Positions 17,763 through 27,244 of a DNA stretch of 64,000 bases are shown one piece after another (position 1 is the stretch's first letter; each line of letters starts with the position of its first letter). The translations under genes were made by a program, and so were the position numbers. The DNA is from Micromonospora ureilytica (GTDB lineage: Bacteria; Actinomycetota; Actinomycetes; Mycobacteriales; Micromonosporaceae): NCBI RefSeq assembly GCF_015751765.1, contig NZ_JADOTX010000001.1, positions 1,364,001-1,428,000 of the forward strand. Reading direction: 5' to 3'. The notes under the pieces were generated by a model. It saw only the letters and a program-made list of their open reading frames with translations, was not told the DNA's origin and did no database searches.

Positions 17763-19103
17763 ATGAAGAGAAGACGGATACTCGCCACGGTAGCCATGCT
17801 CGCGGCGGGGAGCGGCCTCGTCGCCTGCTCCTCGGACGACGGCGGCAGTGACGCGAGCAATTGCACGAACACCATCACCAAGCAGAACGTGCCGGTCGTG
17901 ACGATGTGGGGCTGGTACCCCAACACCCAGCTCGTGGTCGACAACTTCAACAAGCAGCACGACGACGTGCAGGTCTGCTGGACCAACGTCGGCCAGGGCG
18001 GCGACGAGTACGACAAGTTCCAGACCGCCATCTCGGCGGGCACCGGCGCGCCTGACGTGATCATGGTCGAGGCGGACCGGATCCCGACCTTCCAGATCCA
18101 GGGCGCGCTGGTCGACATCAAGCAGTACGGCTTCGACGCGGTCAAGGCCAACTACAGCGAGGGCGCCTGGAAGGACGTGTCGGTCGGCGACCAGGTCTAC
18201 GGCGTACCTGTCGACGGCGGCCCGGTGGCGATGATCTACCGGAAGGACATCTTCGACAAGTACAAGATCACGCCGCCGAAGACCTGGGCCGAGTACGAGC
18301 AGGCCGCGCAGAAGGTGAAGGACGCCGGCGGCCCGCTGTTCGGGGACCTCGGCGCGAACGTCCCGGCGCTCACCATGGCATTGCAGATCCAGAAGGGCGC
18401 CTCGCCCTTCACCCATGACCCGGCGCAGCCGAAGGCGATCGGCGTGAAGCTCAACGACCAGGCGTCCAAGGACGTCCTGGACTACTGGGGCGGCCTCGCC
18501 AAGAAGGGCCTGGTCGGTACGCAGAACCAGTTCACCCCGGAGTACATCTCCGGCGTGATCAACGGCAACTACGCGACGTACATCTCGGCGGCGTGGGCGC
18601 CCGGCTACCTCACCGGCGCGGGTGTCGGTAAGGGTCAGGACACCGGCAAGTTCGCGGTCGCGCCGCTGCCGCAGTGGGATCCGGCCAACCCGGTGCAGGT
18701 GAACTGGGGTGGGTCGGCCTTCTCGGTGACCAAGCAGGCGAAGAAGCCGGAACTGGCCGCGAAGGTCGCCTACGGGCTCTACGCCGACAAGGAGTCGCTC
18801 ACCGACGGCTGGACCAACCAGATCATCTTCCCGCTGAACCTCACGGCGCTCAAGGACCCGGCGCTCGTCGACCTGAAGGTGGCGTTCTTCAACGGTCAGC
18901 AGGCGAACAAGGAGGTCTACCTTCCCGCCGCCGACGCCTACAAGGGCGTCGCGTACGCCCCGTTCGGCCAGTACTACCTCGACGCCATGGAGAAGCAGGT
19001 CAGCGAGATCATCAAGGGCTCCGTCACCGGTTCGCAGGCTGCCGACCGGCTCCAGGAGGACGTGGCGAAGTACGCCAAGGAACAAGGTTTCACAGTTCAG
19101 TGA
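17763..19103 (+). CDS. Sugar ABC transporter substrate-binding lipoprotein (second importer)
   Basis: 446-residue family-1 solute-binding lipoprotein. Signal MKRRRILATVAMLAAGSGLVAC places the lipidated Cys at residue 22. The body shows TMWGWYPNTQLVVDNFNKQH and AISAGTGAPDVIMVEADRIP, then PKTWAEYEQAAQKVKDAGG. It feeds the permeases at 19182 and 20123. The neighbouring glycosidases and pentonate-type dehydratase suggest the ligand is an arabinose- or xylose-containing oligosaccharide, by inference. Confidence 0.93.
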   Translation: MKRRRILATVAMLAAGSGLVACSSDDGGSDASNCTNTITKQNVPVVTMWGWYPNTQLVVDNFNKQHDDVQVCWTNVGQGGDEYDKFQTAISAGTGAPDVIMVEADRIPTFQIQGALVDIKQYGFDAVKANYSEGAWKDVSVGDQVYGVPVDGGPVAMIYRKDIFDKYKITPPKTWAEYEQAAQKVKDAGGPLFGDLGANVPALTMALQIQKGASPFTHDPAQPKAIGVKLNDQASKDVLDYWGGLAKKGLVGTQNQFTPEYISGVINGNYATYISAAWAPGYLTGAGVGKGQDTGKFAVAPLPQWDPANPVQVNWGGSAFSVTKQAKKPELAAKVAYGLYADKESLTDGWTNQIIFPLNLTALKDPALVDLKVAFFNGQQANKEVYLPAADAYKGVAYAPFGQYYLDAMEKQVSEIIKGSVTGSQAADRLQEDVAKYAKEQGFTVQ

Positions 19104-19109
19104 CCGGAT

Positions 19110-19146
19110 GGGTGGGCCGCGCCGGCACTGGGCGGCCGGCCCACCC
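19110..19146 (+). terminator. Stem-loop between binding-protein and permease genes
   Basis: GGGTGGGCCG (19110-19119) and CGGCCCACCC (19137-19146) pair perfectly over 10 bp, and the loop can pair further. Such hairpins after binding-protein genes often limit read-through or protect the upstream mRNA, so that more binding protein than permease is made. Confidence 0.7.
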
Positions 19147-19181
19147 TCCACCCCTCAGCGTCCACGTCCCGGAGACCAAAG

Positions 19182-20123
19182 ATGACATCCCTGACCGAGA
19201 AGCGCGCACCGCGTACTCAGCCTGAGACGCGCAAGATCCGTGGCAAGGTGCACCTCCGCGAACACCTGATGGGGTGGCTCTTCGTCGGGCCATTCGGGGT
19301 GGTGTTCCTGGCGTTCCTCATCGCGCCGCTGGCGTACGCGTTGTACCTCAGTCTCTTCCAGAAGAAGCTGATCGGCGGCACCAGCTTCGTTCTCTTCGAC
19401 AACTACGTGAAGGCGTTCACCGACCCGAGCTTCCTGTCCGGTGCGTGGTTCGTCATCCGCTTCTCACTCGTCTCGATCCCGCTGCAGATCATCATCGCGC
19501 TCGCGTTGGCCCTCATCCTGGACTCGGTCACCACAGTGTTCGCCCGCTTCTCCCGCCTCATGATCTTTCTTCCGTACGCGATCCCGACCGTCATCGGGGC
19601 CGTGATGTGGGGGTTCCTCTACAGCAGGGGCTTCGGCCCGCTCACCGACATCTTCGGGCTGTTCGGCGCCACCGCACCCGACTTCCTGGGCAGCGACCTG
19701 ATCTTCTACGGGCTGCTCAACGTCGTCACCTGGCAGTGGGCCGGCTACTACATGATCATCCTGTACGCGGCGTTGCAGGGCGTCGACCCGACGCTCTACG
19801 AGGCGGCCCGGATGGACGGCGCCGGGCGTTGGCAGATCGCGACGCGGATCAAGATCCCGCTGATCGCGCCCGCCCTGATCCTGATCCTGGTCTTCTCGCT
19901 CATCGGCACCCTGCAGTTCTTCAACGAACCGCAGATTTTGCGATACCTCGCCGCGGGCACCATCGGCTCGGACTTCACCCCGAACATGTACGCGTACCAG
20001 CAGGCGTTTTCGCTGGCCAACTTCAACTACGGGTCCGCGATCTCCTTCGCCCTCGGCGGGATCGTGTTCATCTGCGTGTACGCCTTCCTGTTCTTCACCC
20101 GCAAGCGGAGGAGCTTCCTCTGA
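19182..20123 (+). CDS. Sugar ABC transporter permease (MalF-like)
   Basis: 313 residues with about six membrane segments (LMGWLFVGPFGVVFLAFLIA first). EAA loop: TLYEAARMDGAGRWQIATRI (residues ~206-225). It forms the second importer with the next gene, whose ATG overlaps this stop. No ATPase gene is present in the cluster, so an MsiK-type shared ATPase is expected. Confidence 0.93.
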   Translation: MTSLTEKRAPRTQPETRKIRGKVHLREHLMGWLFVGPFGVVFLAFLIAPLAYALYLSLFQKKLIGGTSFVLFDNYVKAFTDPSFLSGAWFVIRFSLVSIPLQIIIALALALILDSVTTVFARFSRLMIFLPYAIPTVIGAVMWGFLYSRGFGPLTDIFGLFGATAPDFLGSDLIFYGLLNVVTWQWAGYYMIILYAALQGVDPTLYEAARMDGAGRWQIATRIKIPLIAPALILILVFSLIGTLQFFNEPQILRYLAAGTIGSDFTPNMYAYQQAFSLANFNYGSAISFALGGIVFICVYAFLFFTRKRRSFL

Positions 20124-21007
20124 TGACCGACCACAGCAGCGTCCGCGCAGGCGCCCGCCGACCGCAGCGCTATCTCCCTCTGCAGATCCTCCTCGGCTTC
20201 CTGGTGATCTATTTCCTCGTACCGTTCTGGTGGGTCATCGTCAACAGCTCCAAGGACGCGCCGGGCCTGTTCGGCGGCGGCAACACCCTCTGGTTCACCG
20301 ACCAGATCGACTACCTCGGTAACCTCCGGCAGCTCTTCACCTACGACGGTGGCATCTACCTCCGGTGGATCCTCAACTCCACGTTGTACGCCATCGCCGG
20401 CGGAATCGGCGCCACGATCCTGGCGGTCATGGCCGGCTACGGGTTCGCCAAGTACCGGTTCGCCGCCCGACGCTTCAGCTTCGCCGTCGTGCTCGGCGCG
20501 CTGATGGTGCCCGCCACCGCCCTGGTCATCCCGACCTTCATCATGTTCTCCCGGCTCGGCCTGACGAACACGGTCTGGGCGGTGATCCTCCCGTCGCTGC
20601 TCAACCCGTTCGGCGTCTACCTGATGCACGTGTACGCGCGCGACGCGGTGCCCGACGAACTCCTGGACGCGGCGCGGGTCGACGGCGCGGGAGAGATACG
20701 GACGTTCATCCAGATCGCCCTTCCGCTGATGCGTCCCGCGGTGGTCACCGTGCTGCTGCTGTCGGCCGTGGCGTCCTGGAACAACTACTTCCTGCCGCTG
20801 GCCATGCTCTCCGACAACCGGCTCTTCCCCGTCACCGTCGGCCTCGGCCTCTGGCAGGGGATCGCGTCCGCGAACAACTCGGGCGGCACGTCGCTGTGGA
20901 GCCTCATCATCCTGGGCTCCCTGGTGTCCGTGATCCCACTGATCATCGCGTTCTTCAGCCTCCAACGACACTGGCGCGGCGGCCTGTCCGTCGGAGGTCT
21001 CCGGTAG
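20123..21007 (+). CDS. Sugar ABC transporter permease (MalG-like)
   Basis: 294 residues. First membrane segment LQILLGFLVIYFLVPFWWVI; EAA loop ELLDAARVDGAGEIRTFIQI (residues ~178-197); then WNNYFLPLAML. Start ATG at 20123 overlaps the upstream stop codon, which implies translational coupling. It is followed after 90 nt by the dehydratase gene on the same strand. Confidence 0.93.
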   Translation: MTDHSSVRAGARRPQRYLPLQILLGFLVIYFLVPFWWVIVNSSKDAPGLFGGGNTLWFTDQIDYLGNLRQLFTYDGGIYLRWILNSTLYAIAGGIGATILAVMAGYGFAKYRFAARRFSFAVVLGALMVPATALVIPTFIMFSRLGLTNTVWAVILPSLLNPFGVYLMHVYARDAVPDELLDAARVDGAGEIRTFIQIALPLMRPAVVTVLLLSAVASWNNYFLPLAMLSDNRLFPVTVGLGLWQGIASANNSGGTSLWSLIILGSLVSVIPLIIAFFSLQRHWRGGLSVGGLR

Positions 21008-21097
21008 GCCGCACCGGCGCTACCAGCCGATTCACCAGACGGGCATTGATCGCTGCCGCGCAGGACGCGGCCGGACGGATGACAGAGAGGTGTGCTG

Positions 21098-22825
21098 ATG
21101 TCGACGACGAATCGACCGTTGCGCAGCGGGCAGTGGTTCGGTGCGGAAGGCCGCAACGGGTTCATCCATCGATCCTGGATGCGCAACCAGGGGTTCGCGG
21201 ACGACGTCTTCGACGGTCGCCCGGTGATCGGCATCGCCACCACCTGGTCGGAGCTGACACCCTGCAACGCCCACCTGCGCGACCTGGCCGAGTCGGTGAA
21301 GCGGGGCGTGTGGGAGAGCGGGGGCCTGCCGCTGGAGTTCCCGGCGATGAGCCTGGGTGAGCCGCTGATGCGACCCACGACCATGCTCTACCGCAACCTG
21401 CTGGCGATGGAGCTGGAGGAGTCCGTCCGCGCCAATCCGCTGGACGGGGTGGTCCTGCTCTCCGGCTGTGACAAGACGACGCCCGGCCTGCTGATGGGAG
21501 CGGCGAGCGTCGACCTGCCGACCCTGATGATGACCGGTGGCCCGATGCTCAACGGCAAGTTCCGCGGGCAGGACATCGGCTCGGGCACTGTCGTCTGGCG
21601 TTTCACCGAGGAGATGCGGGCCGGTCGGATGACCGCCGCCGACTGCTCCGAGGCGGAGGTCGGCATGTCCCGCAGCCGGGGTCACTGCATGACAATGGGT
21701 ACGGCATCCACGATGGCCTGCGTCACCGAGGCCCTGGGCGTGCAGCTGCCGGGGGCGGCCGCCGTGCCGGCTGTCGACTCCCGGCGGTACGCGCTGGCGC
21801 ACGCCGCCGGACGTCGGATCGTCGCCATGGTCGAACAGGACCAACGGTTGTCCTCGGTGCTCACCAGGCAGGCGTTCGAGAACGCCGTCCGGGTGAACGC
21901 CGCGATCGGCGGTTCCACAAACGCTGTCGTACACCTGCTCGCGATCGCGGGCCGCCTCGGCGTCCCCCTGTCGCTGGAGGACTTCGACATCCTCACCGCC
22001 GACGTGCCCATGCTCGTCAACCTCATGCCGTCGGGGAAGTACCTGATGGAGGACTTCGCCTACGCGGGCGGTCTTCCGGCGGTGATGAAGGAACTCGCCC
22101 CGCTGCTGCACATGGACCACGTCACGGTCAGCGGCAGGAGCGTGGCGGACAACGTCGACGGCGCCCAGTGCTGGAACCGGGACGTCATCGGCACCATGGA
22201 GGAGCCGTTCCAGCCCGCCGGCTCGGGCACCGTGGTGCTGCGCGGGTCGCTCGCGCCGTCCGGGGCGGTGTTGAAGGTCTCCGCTGCCTCCGCCCACCTC
22301 CTCGCGCACACCGGCCCGGCGCTCGTCTTCGACCGCATCGAGGACTACGTCGTCGCCGCCGACGACCCGGACCTCGACGTCACCCCCGAAACGGTGATCG
22401 TCGTGCGCAACGCCGGACCACGGGGCTACCCCGGCTTCCCGGAGGTGGGCAACGTGCCCATGCCACAGCGGCTGCTCGCCGACGGCATCACGGACATGGT
22501 GCGGATCTCCGACGCTCGGATGAGCGGCACCGGCTACGGCACCTGCATCCTGCACGTGGCGCCGGAGGCTTCCGTGGGCGGCCCGCTCGCGCTGGTCCGC
22601 ACCGGTGACCTGGTCACCGTCGATGTCCCGACGCGCCGCCTGGATCTCCTGGTCGACGACGCGGAACTCGCCCAACGCCGCGCCGCCTGGCAGCCTCCGA
22701 AGCCGGTGGCCGACCGTGGTTGGGTACGGCTGTACAGCGAGCACGTCCTGCAGGCCGACAGCGGCGCGGACCTCGACTTCCTCGTCGGTGGCAGCGGCAG
22801 CGCGGTGCCCCGTCACTCACACTGA
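21098..22825 (+). CDS. IlvD/Edd-family dehydratase, probably pentonate (arabinonate/xylonate) dehydratase
   Basis: 575-residue iron-sulfur dehydratase. Three cysteines in the family positions are visible: Cys56 (TPCNAHL), Cys124 (SGCDKTTPG) and Cys197 (GHCMTMGTAS), which fit a [2Fe-2S] cluster. The N-terminal RSGQWFGAEGRNGFIHRSWM and its place in a pentose-polymer locus point to aldonic-acid dehydration rather than branched-chain amino-acid synthesis. Its 2-keto-3-deoxy product could be taken on by the FAH-fold enzyme and aldehyde dehydrogenase at 5176-7898. I chose ATG at 21098 (AGAGAGG 7 nt upstream) over a GTG two codons earlier. Confidence 0.87.
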   Translation: MSTTNRPLRSGQWFGAEGRNGFIHRSWMRNQGFADDVFDGRPVIGIATTWSELTPCNAHLRDLAESVKRGVWESGGLPLEFPAMSLGEPLMRPTTMLYRNLLAMELEESVRANPLDGVVLLSGCDKTTPGLLMGAASVDLPTLMMTGGPMLNGKFRGQDIGSGTVVWRFTEEMRAGRMTAADCSEAEVGMSRSRGHCMTMGTASTMACVTEALGVQLPGAAAVPAVDSRRYALAHAAGRRIVAMVEQDQRLSSVLTRQAFENAVRVNAAIGGSTNAVVHLLAIAGRLGVPLSLEDFDILTADVPMLVNLMPSGKYLMEDFAYAGGLPAVMKELAPLLHMDHVTVSGRSVADNVDGAQCWNRDVIGTMEEPFQPAGSGTVVLRGSLAPSGAVLKVSAASAHLLAHTGPALVFDRIEDYVVAADDPDLDVTPETVIVVRNAGPRGYPGFPEVGNVPMPQRLLADGITDMVRISDARMSGTGYGTCILHVAPEASVGGPLALVRTGDLVTVDVPTRRLDLLVDDAELAQRRAAWQPPKPVADRGWVRLYSEHVLQADSGADLDFLVGGSGSAVPRHSH

Positions 22826-22910
22826 CGGTCACGTTCGGACGACGCCCACGAGGAACTGATCCCATGGAAGAACGGACGGCCCGCCAGTGCGAGTTCACGC
22901 AAAGGTCGCT

Positions 22911-23948
22911 GTGACAGCGGCCGACCGGCCACCGGTCATGGCCGACGTCGCTCGCCTGGCGGGCGTGTCACACCAGACGGTGTCCCGGGTCATCAACGGG
23001 GCGCCCAGCATCAGGCGCGAGACGCGGGAGCGGGTCCTCGAGGCCATCCGACGACTCGACTACCGCCCCAACACGGCCGCCCGCGCGTTGGTCCGCGGGC
23101 GGTCCGGGATGATCGGCATCATCGGCACGGCCAGGACGCTGTTCGGTCCGACGAGCATCCATCGCAGCGTCGAGGACGCCGCCCGCGCGGCCGGCTACTT
23201 CGCCACGTCGGTGAGCCTCTCCGAGGTGACGGTACGGGCGCTCAGCGACGCCACCGAACACCTCATGCGCGTCGGCGTGGAGGGCGTCGTGATGATCGCC
23301 GGTAACGACGAGGCTCTCGAGGTGGTGCGGATGACGCGCTCGGGTGTCCCCTTCGTCGTCGTGGAGGGCGACCTGTCCAGGGCCAGCGTGACCGTCGGCG
23401 TCGACCAGGTGCTCGGCGCCCGGATGGCCACCGAGCACCTCCTCGACCTCGGACATCGGGAGATCGTGCATGTGAGCGGCCCGCTCAACTGGGCGGAGGC
23501 CCGTGCTCGTCTGGAGGGTTGGCGTCAGGCGATGAGTGCGGCGGGCCTACGCCCGCCGGAGCCGGTCGAGGGCGACTGGAGGGCGCACAGCGGCTACGTC
23601 GCCGGGCTGCGGGTCGGTGCGATGCACAGGGCCACAGCGGTGTTCGCCGCCAACGACCAGATGGCCATCGGCGTGCTGCGCGCGCTGCACGAACGCGGGC
23701 GGCGGGTGCCACAGGACGTCTCGGTCGTCGGATTCGACGACGTCCCCGAGGCGCCCTACCTCATTCCGCCGTTGACGACGATCCAGCAGGATTTCGACGC
23801 GGTCGGTCGACGGGCCATCACGGCCGTCACCCAGGCCATCGACGACACGGTGCCGCAGCGCCTGCCACTTGTCATCCCCAAGCTCGTGGTGCGGCAGAGC
23901 ACGGCGCCGCCGACGTCAACCAGCGACGTCTTCTCCGGCGCCGGCTGA
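22911..23948 (+). CDS. LacI-family transcriptional regulator (second in the locus)
   Basis: 345 residues with HTH PVMADVARLAGVSHQTVSRVINGAP (residues ~6-30) and a sugar-binding effector domain ending LVVRQSTAPP. GTG at 22911 has AAAGG five nt upstream; an earlier in-frame GTG at 22887 is less well placed. It follows the dehydratase by 85 nt on the same strand and may be co-transcribed. Its targets are unknown. The AGCGCT-centred sites at 8114 and 27215 differ from the four AACGT-type sites and are candidates. Confidence 0.9.
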   Translation: MTAADRPPVMADVARLAGVSHQTVSRVINGAPSIRRETRERVLEAIRRLDYRPNTAARALVRGRSGMIGIIGTARTLFGPTSIHRSVEDAARAAGYFATSVSLSEVTVRALSDATEHLMRVGVEGVVMIAGNDEALEVVRMTRSGVPFVVVEGDLSRASVTVGVDQVLGARMATEHLLDLGHREIVHVSGPLNWAEARARLEGWRQAMSAAGLRPPEPVEGDWRAHSGYVAGLRVGAMHRATAVFAANDQMAIGVLRALHERGRRVPQDVSVVGFDDVPEAPYLIPPLTTIQQDFDAVGRRAITAVTQAIDDTVPQRLPLVIPKLVVRQSTAPPTSTSDVFSGAG

Positions 23949-24053
23949 TCCCGCACCCGCCGGGCGAATGGCCTATAAGTCCTTTCACCGAAATTCGACT
24001 AGCTGTCAGGTTCTGTCCGATGCGTGCTTCTCTTCGCTCGCAACGCTCAGGAC

Positions 24054-25346
24054 ATGACTGTTTCCACTCCTGGCCTGTCCGGATTACGCCGCGCCGGTGC
24101 GCTAGCTGCCGCCACGCTGGCCGCGGTGGCGCTCGGTGTCGTTCCGGGTGCCCGCGCCGACGCCGCCAGTGGCACCCTGCCGATCGGCGACGCCGACCTG
24201 ACGGAGATCACCACCAGCCGGGTCCTGGCCGACGGCGTGACACTGACGCACATCGTGCGCGGAACCGAGCCCGCGCAGCCCGACCAGATCAACACCACCA
24301 GCCGCGGCCCGTGGGTGGTCAACGTGCTCACCATCGACCCGCGTCGGGCCCGCGGGCACCTGAAGGCGACGTACGGCACGAACCTCGGCCAGGTCGAGAA
24401 GACCACCGATCTCGTTCGCGACTCCGGTGCCCTGGCGGGCGTCAACGCCTCGTTCTTCACCTTCACCGCCAGCCCGCTCTACCCCGGTGACCCGGTGGGC
24501 CTGGGCCTGTACGGCGGGAAACTGCTCAGTGAGCCCACCATCGAGCCCGGCGAGGTCAACTTCGTCGTCGACGCCAACAACAATCGCGCACTCACCGGCA
24601 AGCTCACCTGGTCGGGCAGCGCACGGAACCGGCGGACCCATACCGTCCTGCCGCTGGAGTTCATCAACCACCCACCGGTCGTCCCGGCCGGCTGTACCGC
24701 AGTGGTCGACCAGAGCGTGTGCACCGAGCCGGGCGACGTTGTCCAGTTCACCCCCGAGTTCGACTCGGCCACTCCGGCGGGCGTCGGCGTGGAGGTCGTC
24801 CTCAATCGCCTCGGCTGCGTGGTGCGGACCGCGACGACCCGCGGCACCACCCTCGCCGTGGGCCAGACCTCGCTGCAGGCCACCGGACGGGACGCCGGCG
24901 CTCTGCTCGCGGTGGCCGGCCGGGGATGCCTGGACCTGACCTCGACGTTGACCGACCAGCGGGGGCGCAAGCTCGGTCTGCGGCCCGGACTGTTCGGCGT
25001 GAACGGCCGGTACCCGTTGACGGCGAACGGCCGGATCGTCGTGCCCGACGGCGGCTCCGACAGCTTCTTCGCCCGCAACCCTCGGACCATCGCCGGCACC
25101 ACTCGGGACGGGAAGGTCGTGCTCGCGACCATCGACGGTCGCCAGACCACAAGCGTCGGCACCACCCTGGACGAGACTGCCGCCGTCGCCCAGGCACTCG
25201 GCATGTCCGACGCGGTCAACCTCGACGGCGGCGGCTCCACCGCCATGGCCGCTCAGGGCGCGCTCGTCAACCACCCCAGCGGGGCCGAGCGGGCTGTCGG
25301 CGACGCGCTCGTCTACGTCGAAGGCCGCTACCACGGCGGGAACTGA
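24054..25346 (+). CDS. Secreted phosphodiester glycosidase-family protein (NAGPA-like)
   Basis: 430 residues with an N-terminal signal (RRAGALAAATLAAVALGVVPGARA). The NAGPA/DUF2233 fold is recognisable by GVNASFF (residue ~130), GVNGRYPL and the C-terminal VNLDGGGSTAMA. Relatives cleave alpha-linked sugar phosphodiesters or related exopolysaccharide links. The natural substrate here is unknown; its placement suggests a wall or envelope polysaccharide. The ATG at 24054 gives a clean signal peptide; a start at 24024 would put 10 extra residues before it. Ribosome binding site is weak (CAGGA). A terminator follows. Confidence 0.78.
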   Translation: MTVSTPGLSGLRRAGALAAATLAAVALGVVPGARADAASGTLPIGDADLTEITTSRVLADGVTLTHIVRGTEPAQPDQINTTSRGPWVVNVLTIDPRRARGHLKATYGTNLGQVEKTTDLVRDSGALAGVNASFFTFTASPLYPGDPVGLGLYGGKLLSEPTIEPGEVNFVVDANNNRALTGKLTWSGSARNRRTHTVLPLEFINHPPVVPAGCTAVVDQSVCTEPGDVVQFTPEFDSATPAGVGVEVVLNRLGCVVRTATTRGTTLAVGQTSLQATGRDAGALLAVAGRGCLDLTSTLTDQRGRKLGLRPGLFGVNGRYPLTANGRIVVPDGGSDSFFARNPRTIAGTTRDGKVVLATIDGRQTTSVGTTLDETAAVAQALGMSDAVNLDGGGSTAMAAQGALVNHPSGAERAVGDALVYVEGRYHGGN

Positions 25347-25358
25347 CAGCGCTGGCAA

Positions 25359-25391
25359 GCGGGTGCCCCAGCGCGTGGCTGGGGCACCCGC
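25359..25391. terminator. Bidirectional terminator, 14-bp stem
   Basis: GCGGGTGCCCCAGC (25359-25372) and GCTGGGGCACCCGC (25378-25391) pair perfectly around a 5-nt loop, between converging genes. Confidence 0.9.
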
Positions 25392-25424
25392 GACGTCGGC
25401 CGTGCCTGAGTCCGAGCAGGGTTC

Positions 25425-27122
25425 TCAGAGGGTGAACACGAGGGTGGAGATGCTGCGTGCGCCGACGTTGATGGTGGCCTGACCGCCGTTCACGCTTGTC
25501 GGCTGGCTTGCCGCGTTGGCGTTCTGCGAAGTGAGGTAGTGCTCGGCCCGGCTGACGTTCTGCGGGGCCTGGATCACGGCGTTGTTGACCGCGCTGTTCG
25601 AGCGATTGAGGATCACCAGGGTGATCTTCCCGTCCCCCTGGTAGGCGGTCACCTCCAGCGGTGAGGCCTTCGAGCTCTTGGTCAGGGCGACCCGCTGATA
25701 ACCGGGGCGGACGTACTTCGCGTACTGCGAGAAGGCGTACCCGCGCTTGAGCGGGGCGCCTGCCACGGTGCCGAACGCCGACTCGCCGTCACCGATGAAG
25801 GAGTAGTAACGCTTGCCGTACCACCAGATGTAGGCGTTCCAGTTGGCCTCCATCGACTTGTGCACGGTGCGCATGATGTCGTCGAGGGTCTCGTTCCAGA
25901 CCGCCGCGTTTGCGGGGTTGCCCCAGATGTTGGAGCCGCCGCCGTCGGCGGCGTGCAGGTTCCATTCAGTCATCCACACCGGCTTGTTGTACTGCTGGGC
26001 AAGGGAGTACGGGCGCAGCCGGCCCGACTCCTCGGTGCCGTACAGGTGCCCGCCGATGTAGCCGATGTTGTTGCGGGCGGTCGAGTCGTTGAGGGTCGGA
26101 TCGGTGAAGTTGTAGTTGAGGTTCACCGCCTCGGCGACCATCAGCTTGGTGTTCTGCACCTTGGTGCCCTGGTCGCGGACGAAGGTGCGTAGCTCGGTGC
26201 CGCTCCAGTCCATCGAGTCGTAGTCCGGGTGCCAGTCGGGCTCGTTCTGCACCGAGGTGACGTCGATGGGTACGCCCTGGCCACGCATGTACTGCACGTA
26301 GCTGTTCAGGTGGTTGGCGTAGTCGTCGTAGTAGTCGGTCTTCAGCTTGCCGCCGTTGACCCGGCTGTTGTTGGTCTTCCACGCCGCCGGCGCGGTCCAC
26401 GGCGAGGCGAGGATCTTCACGTTAGACCCGTACGACTTCGCCGTCTTCAGCGAGTTCACGTGCGTCGCCCACTCGCTGGACTCCGGCGAGAGGCCGGTCC
26501 GCACGATGGACAGCCCCAACTGGTTGGCACCCATCCCGACCAGCGTCTGGGTGTCCGTCGTCGACCAGGCGCTACCCCAGATGGACTGCGCTGCCCCGAA
26601 CCCGTCGACGGTCTGGTATTTGGTCGCGCTGTTCACCGTGATGTCCGCCGGCCCGGTCGATGGCGGGTCCGTTGGCGGGTCGGTTGGCGGATCCGTCGGC
26701 TCGGTGCCACCGGTGCAGCTCACCCCGTTCAGAACGAAGGTGGTCGGAGCGGGGTTGCTGCCGGTCCACGAGCCGTTGAAACCGAACGAGACCGTCCCGT
26801 TGGTCGGGATGGCCCCGTTGTAGCTGACGTTCTTGGCGGTGACGGCGGTGCCGCTCTGGGTCAGCGTGGTGTTCCAGGCCTGCGTGACGGTCTGTCCGGC
26901 GCTGTAGTTCCAAGCCAATGTCCAACTCGTCACCGCGTCACCGAGATTGGTGATGGTGACGCTGGCGCCGAAGCCTCCCTGCCACTGCGACGACACGCTG
27001 TAGTTCACCCCGCAGCCGGCGGCCGCGGCCCCCGCCGGCATCGCCATGGCGACCGCCGCAGATGCCAGCAGGACGGTGCCGGCCGACACCAGGGCGGTGT
27101 TCGTCACTCTTCTTCGTCTCAT
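25425..27122 (-). CDS. Secreted CBM2-GH30 endoxylanase-type glycosidase
   Basis: 565-residue exported xylanase-type enzyme. Signal peptide to residue ~35; CBM2 at ~36-136 (CGVNYSVSSQWQGGFGASVT, ending LNGVSC); a TDPP-repeat linker at ~142-156; GH30 domain at ~160-565. Acid/base Glu294 is in SVQNEPDWHP and nucleophile Glu386 in VWMTEWNLHA. The GH30 sequence resembles subfamily 8 glucuronoxylanases, although that subfamily call needs an alignment. The CBM2 suggests binding to cellulose or xylan in plant walls. ATG follows GGAGGAG. A promoter and a perfect LacI-type operator lie upstream. Confidence 0.88.
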   Translation of the reverse strand: MRRRRVTNTALVSAGTVLLASAAVAMAMPAGAAAAGCGVNYSVSSQWQGGFGASVTITNLGDAVTSWTLAWNYSAGQTVTQAWNTTLTQSGTAVTAKNVSYNGAIPTNGTVSFGFNGSWTGSNPAPTTFVLNGVSCTGGTEPTDPPTDPPTDPPSTGPADITVNSATKYQTVDGFGAAQSIWGSAWSTTDTQTLVGMGANQLGLSIVRTGLSPESSEWATHVNSLKTAKSYGSNVKILASPWTAPAAWKTNNSRVNGGKLKTDYYDDYANHLNSYVQYMRGQGVPIDVTSVQNEPDWHPDYDSMDWSGTELRTFVRDQGTKVQNTKLMVAEAVNLNYNFTDPTLNDSTARNNIGYIGGHLYGTEESGRLRPYSLAQQYNKPVWMTEWNLHAADGGGSNIWGNPANAAVWNETLDDIMRTVHKSMEANWNAYIWWYGKRYYSFIGDGESAFGTVAGAPLKRGYAFSQYAKYVRPGYQRVALTKSSKASPLEVTAYQGDGKITLVILNRSNSAVNNAVIQAPQNVSRAEHYLTSQNANAASQPTSVNGGQATINVGARSISTLVFTL

Positions 27123-27214
27123 GAAACTCCTCCTGAACTGGTGGTGGTGGTGTCCACGGCTCGGGAGGGCTCGTCTGCGGCGAGTTTCAGTGATGGTGTG
27201 GGAGGTGGATAAAT

Positions 27215-27228
27215 TGGGAGCGCTCCCA
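27215..27228. promoter_or_regulatory. CebR-type operator TGGGAGCGCTCCCA
   Basis: Perfect 14-bp palindrome, identical to the operator known for CebR, the cello-oligosaccharide repressor of Streptomyces. It lies 93 nt upstream of the GH30 ATG, just downstream of the predicted promoter, so binding would block transcription. Confidence 0.85.
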
Positions 27229-27244
27229 GGTGCCCGGTTCCAGA

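Noticed and set aside
17760..19151. 463-codon minus-strand ORF opposite the binding-protein gene
   Set aside because: Antisense shadow; the plus frame encodes a lipoprotein with clear lipobox.
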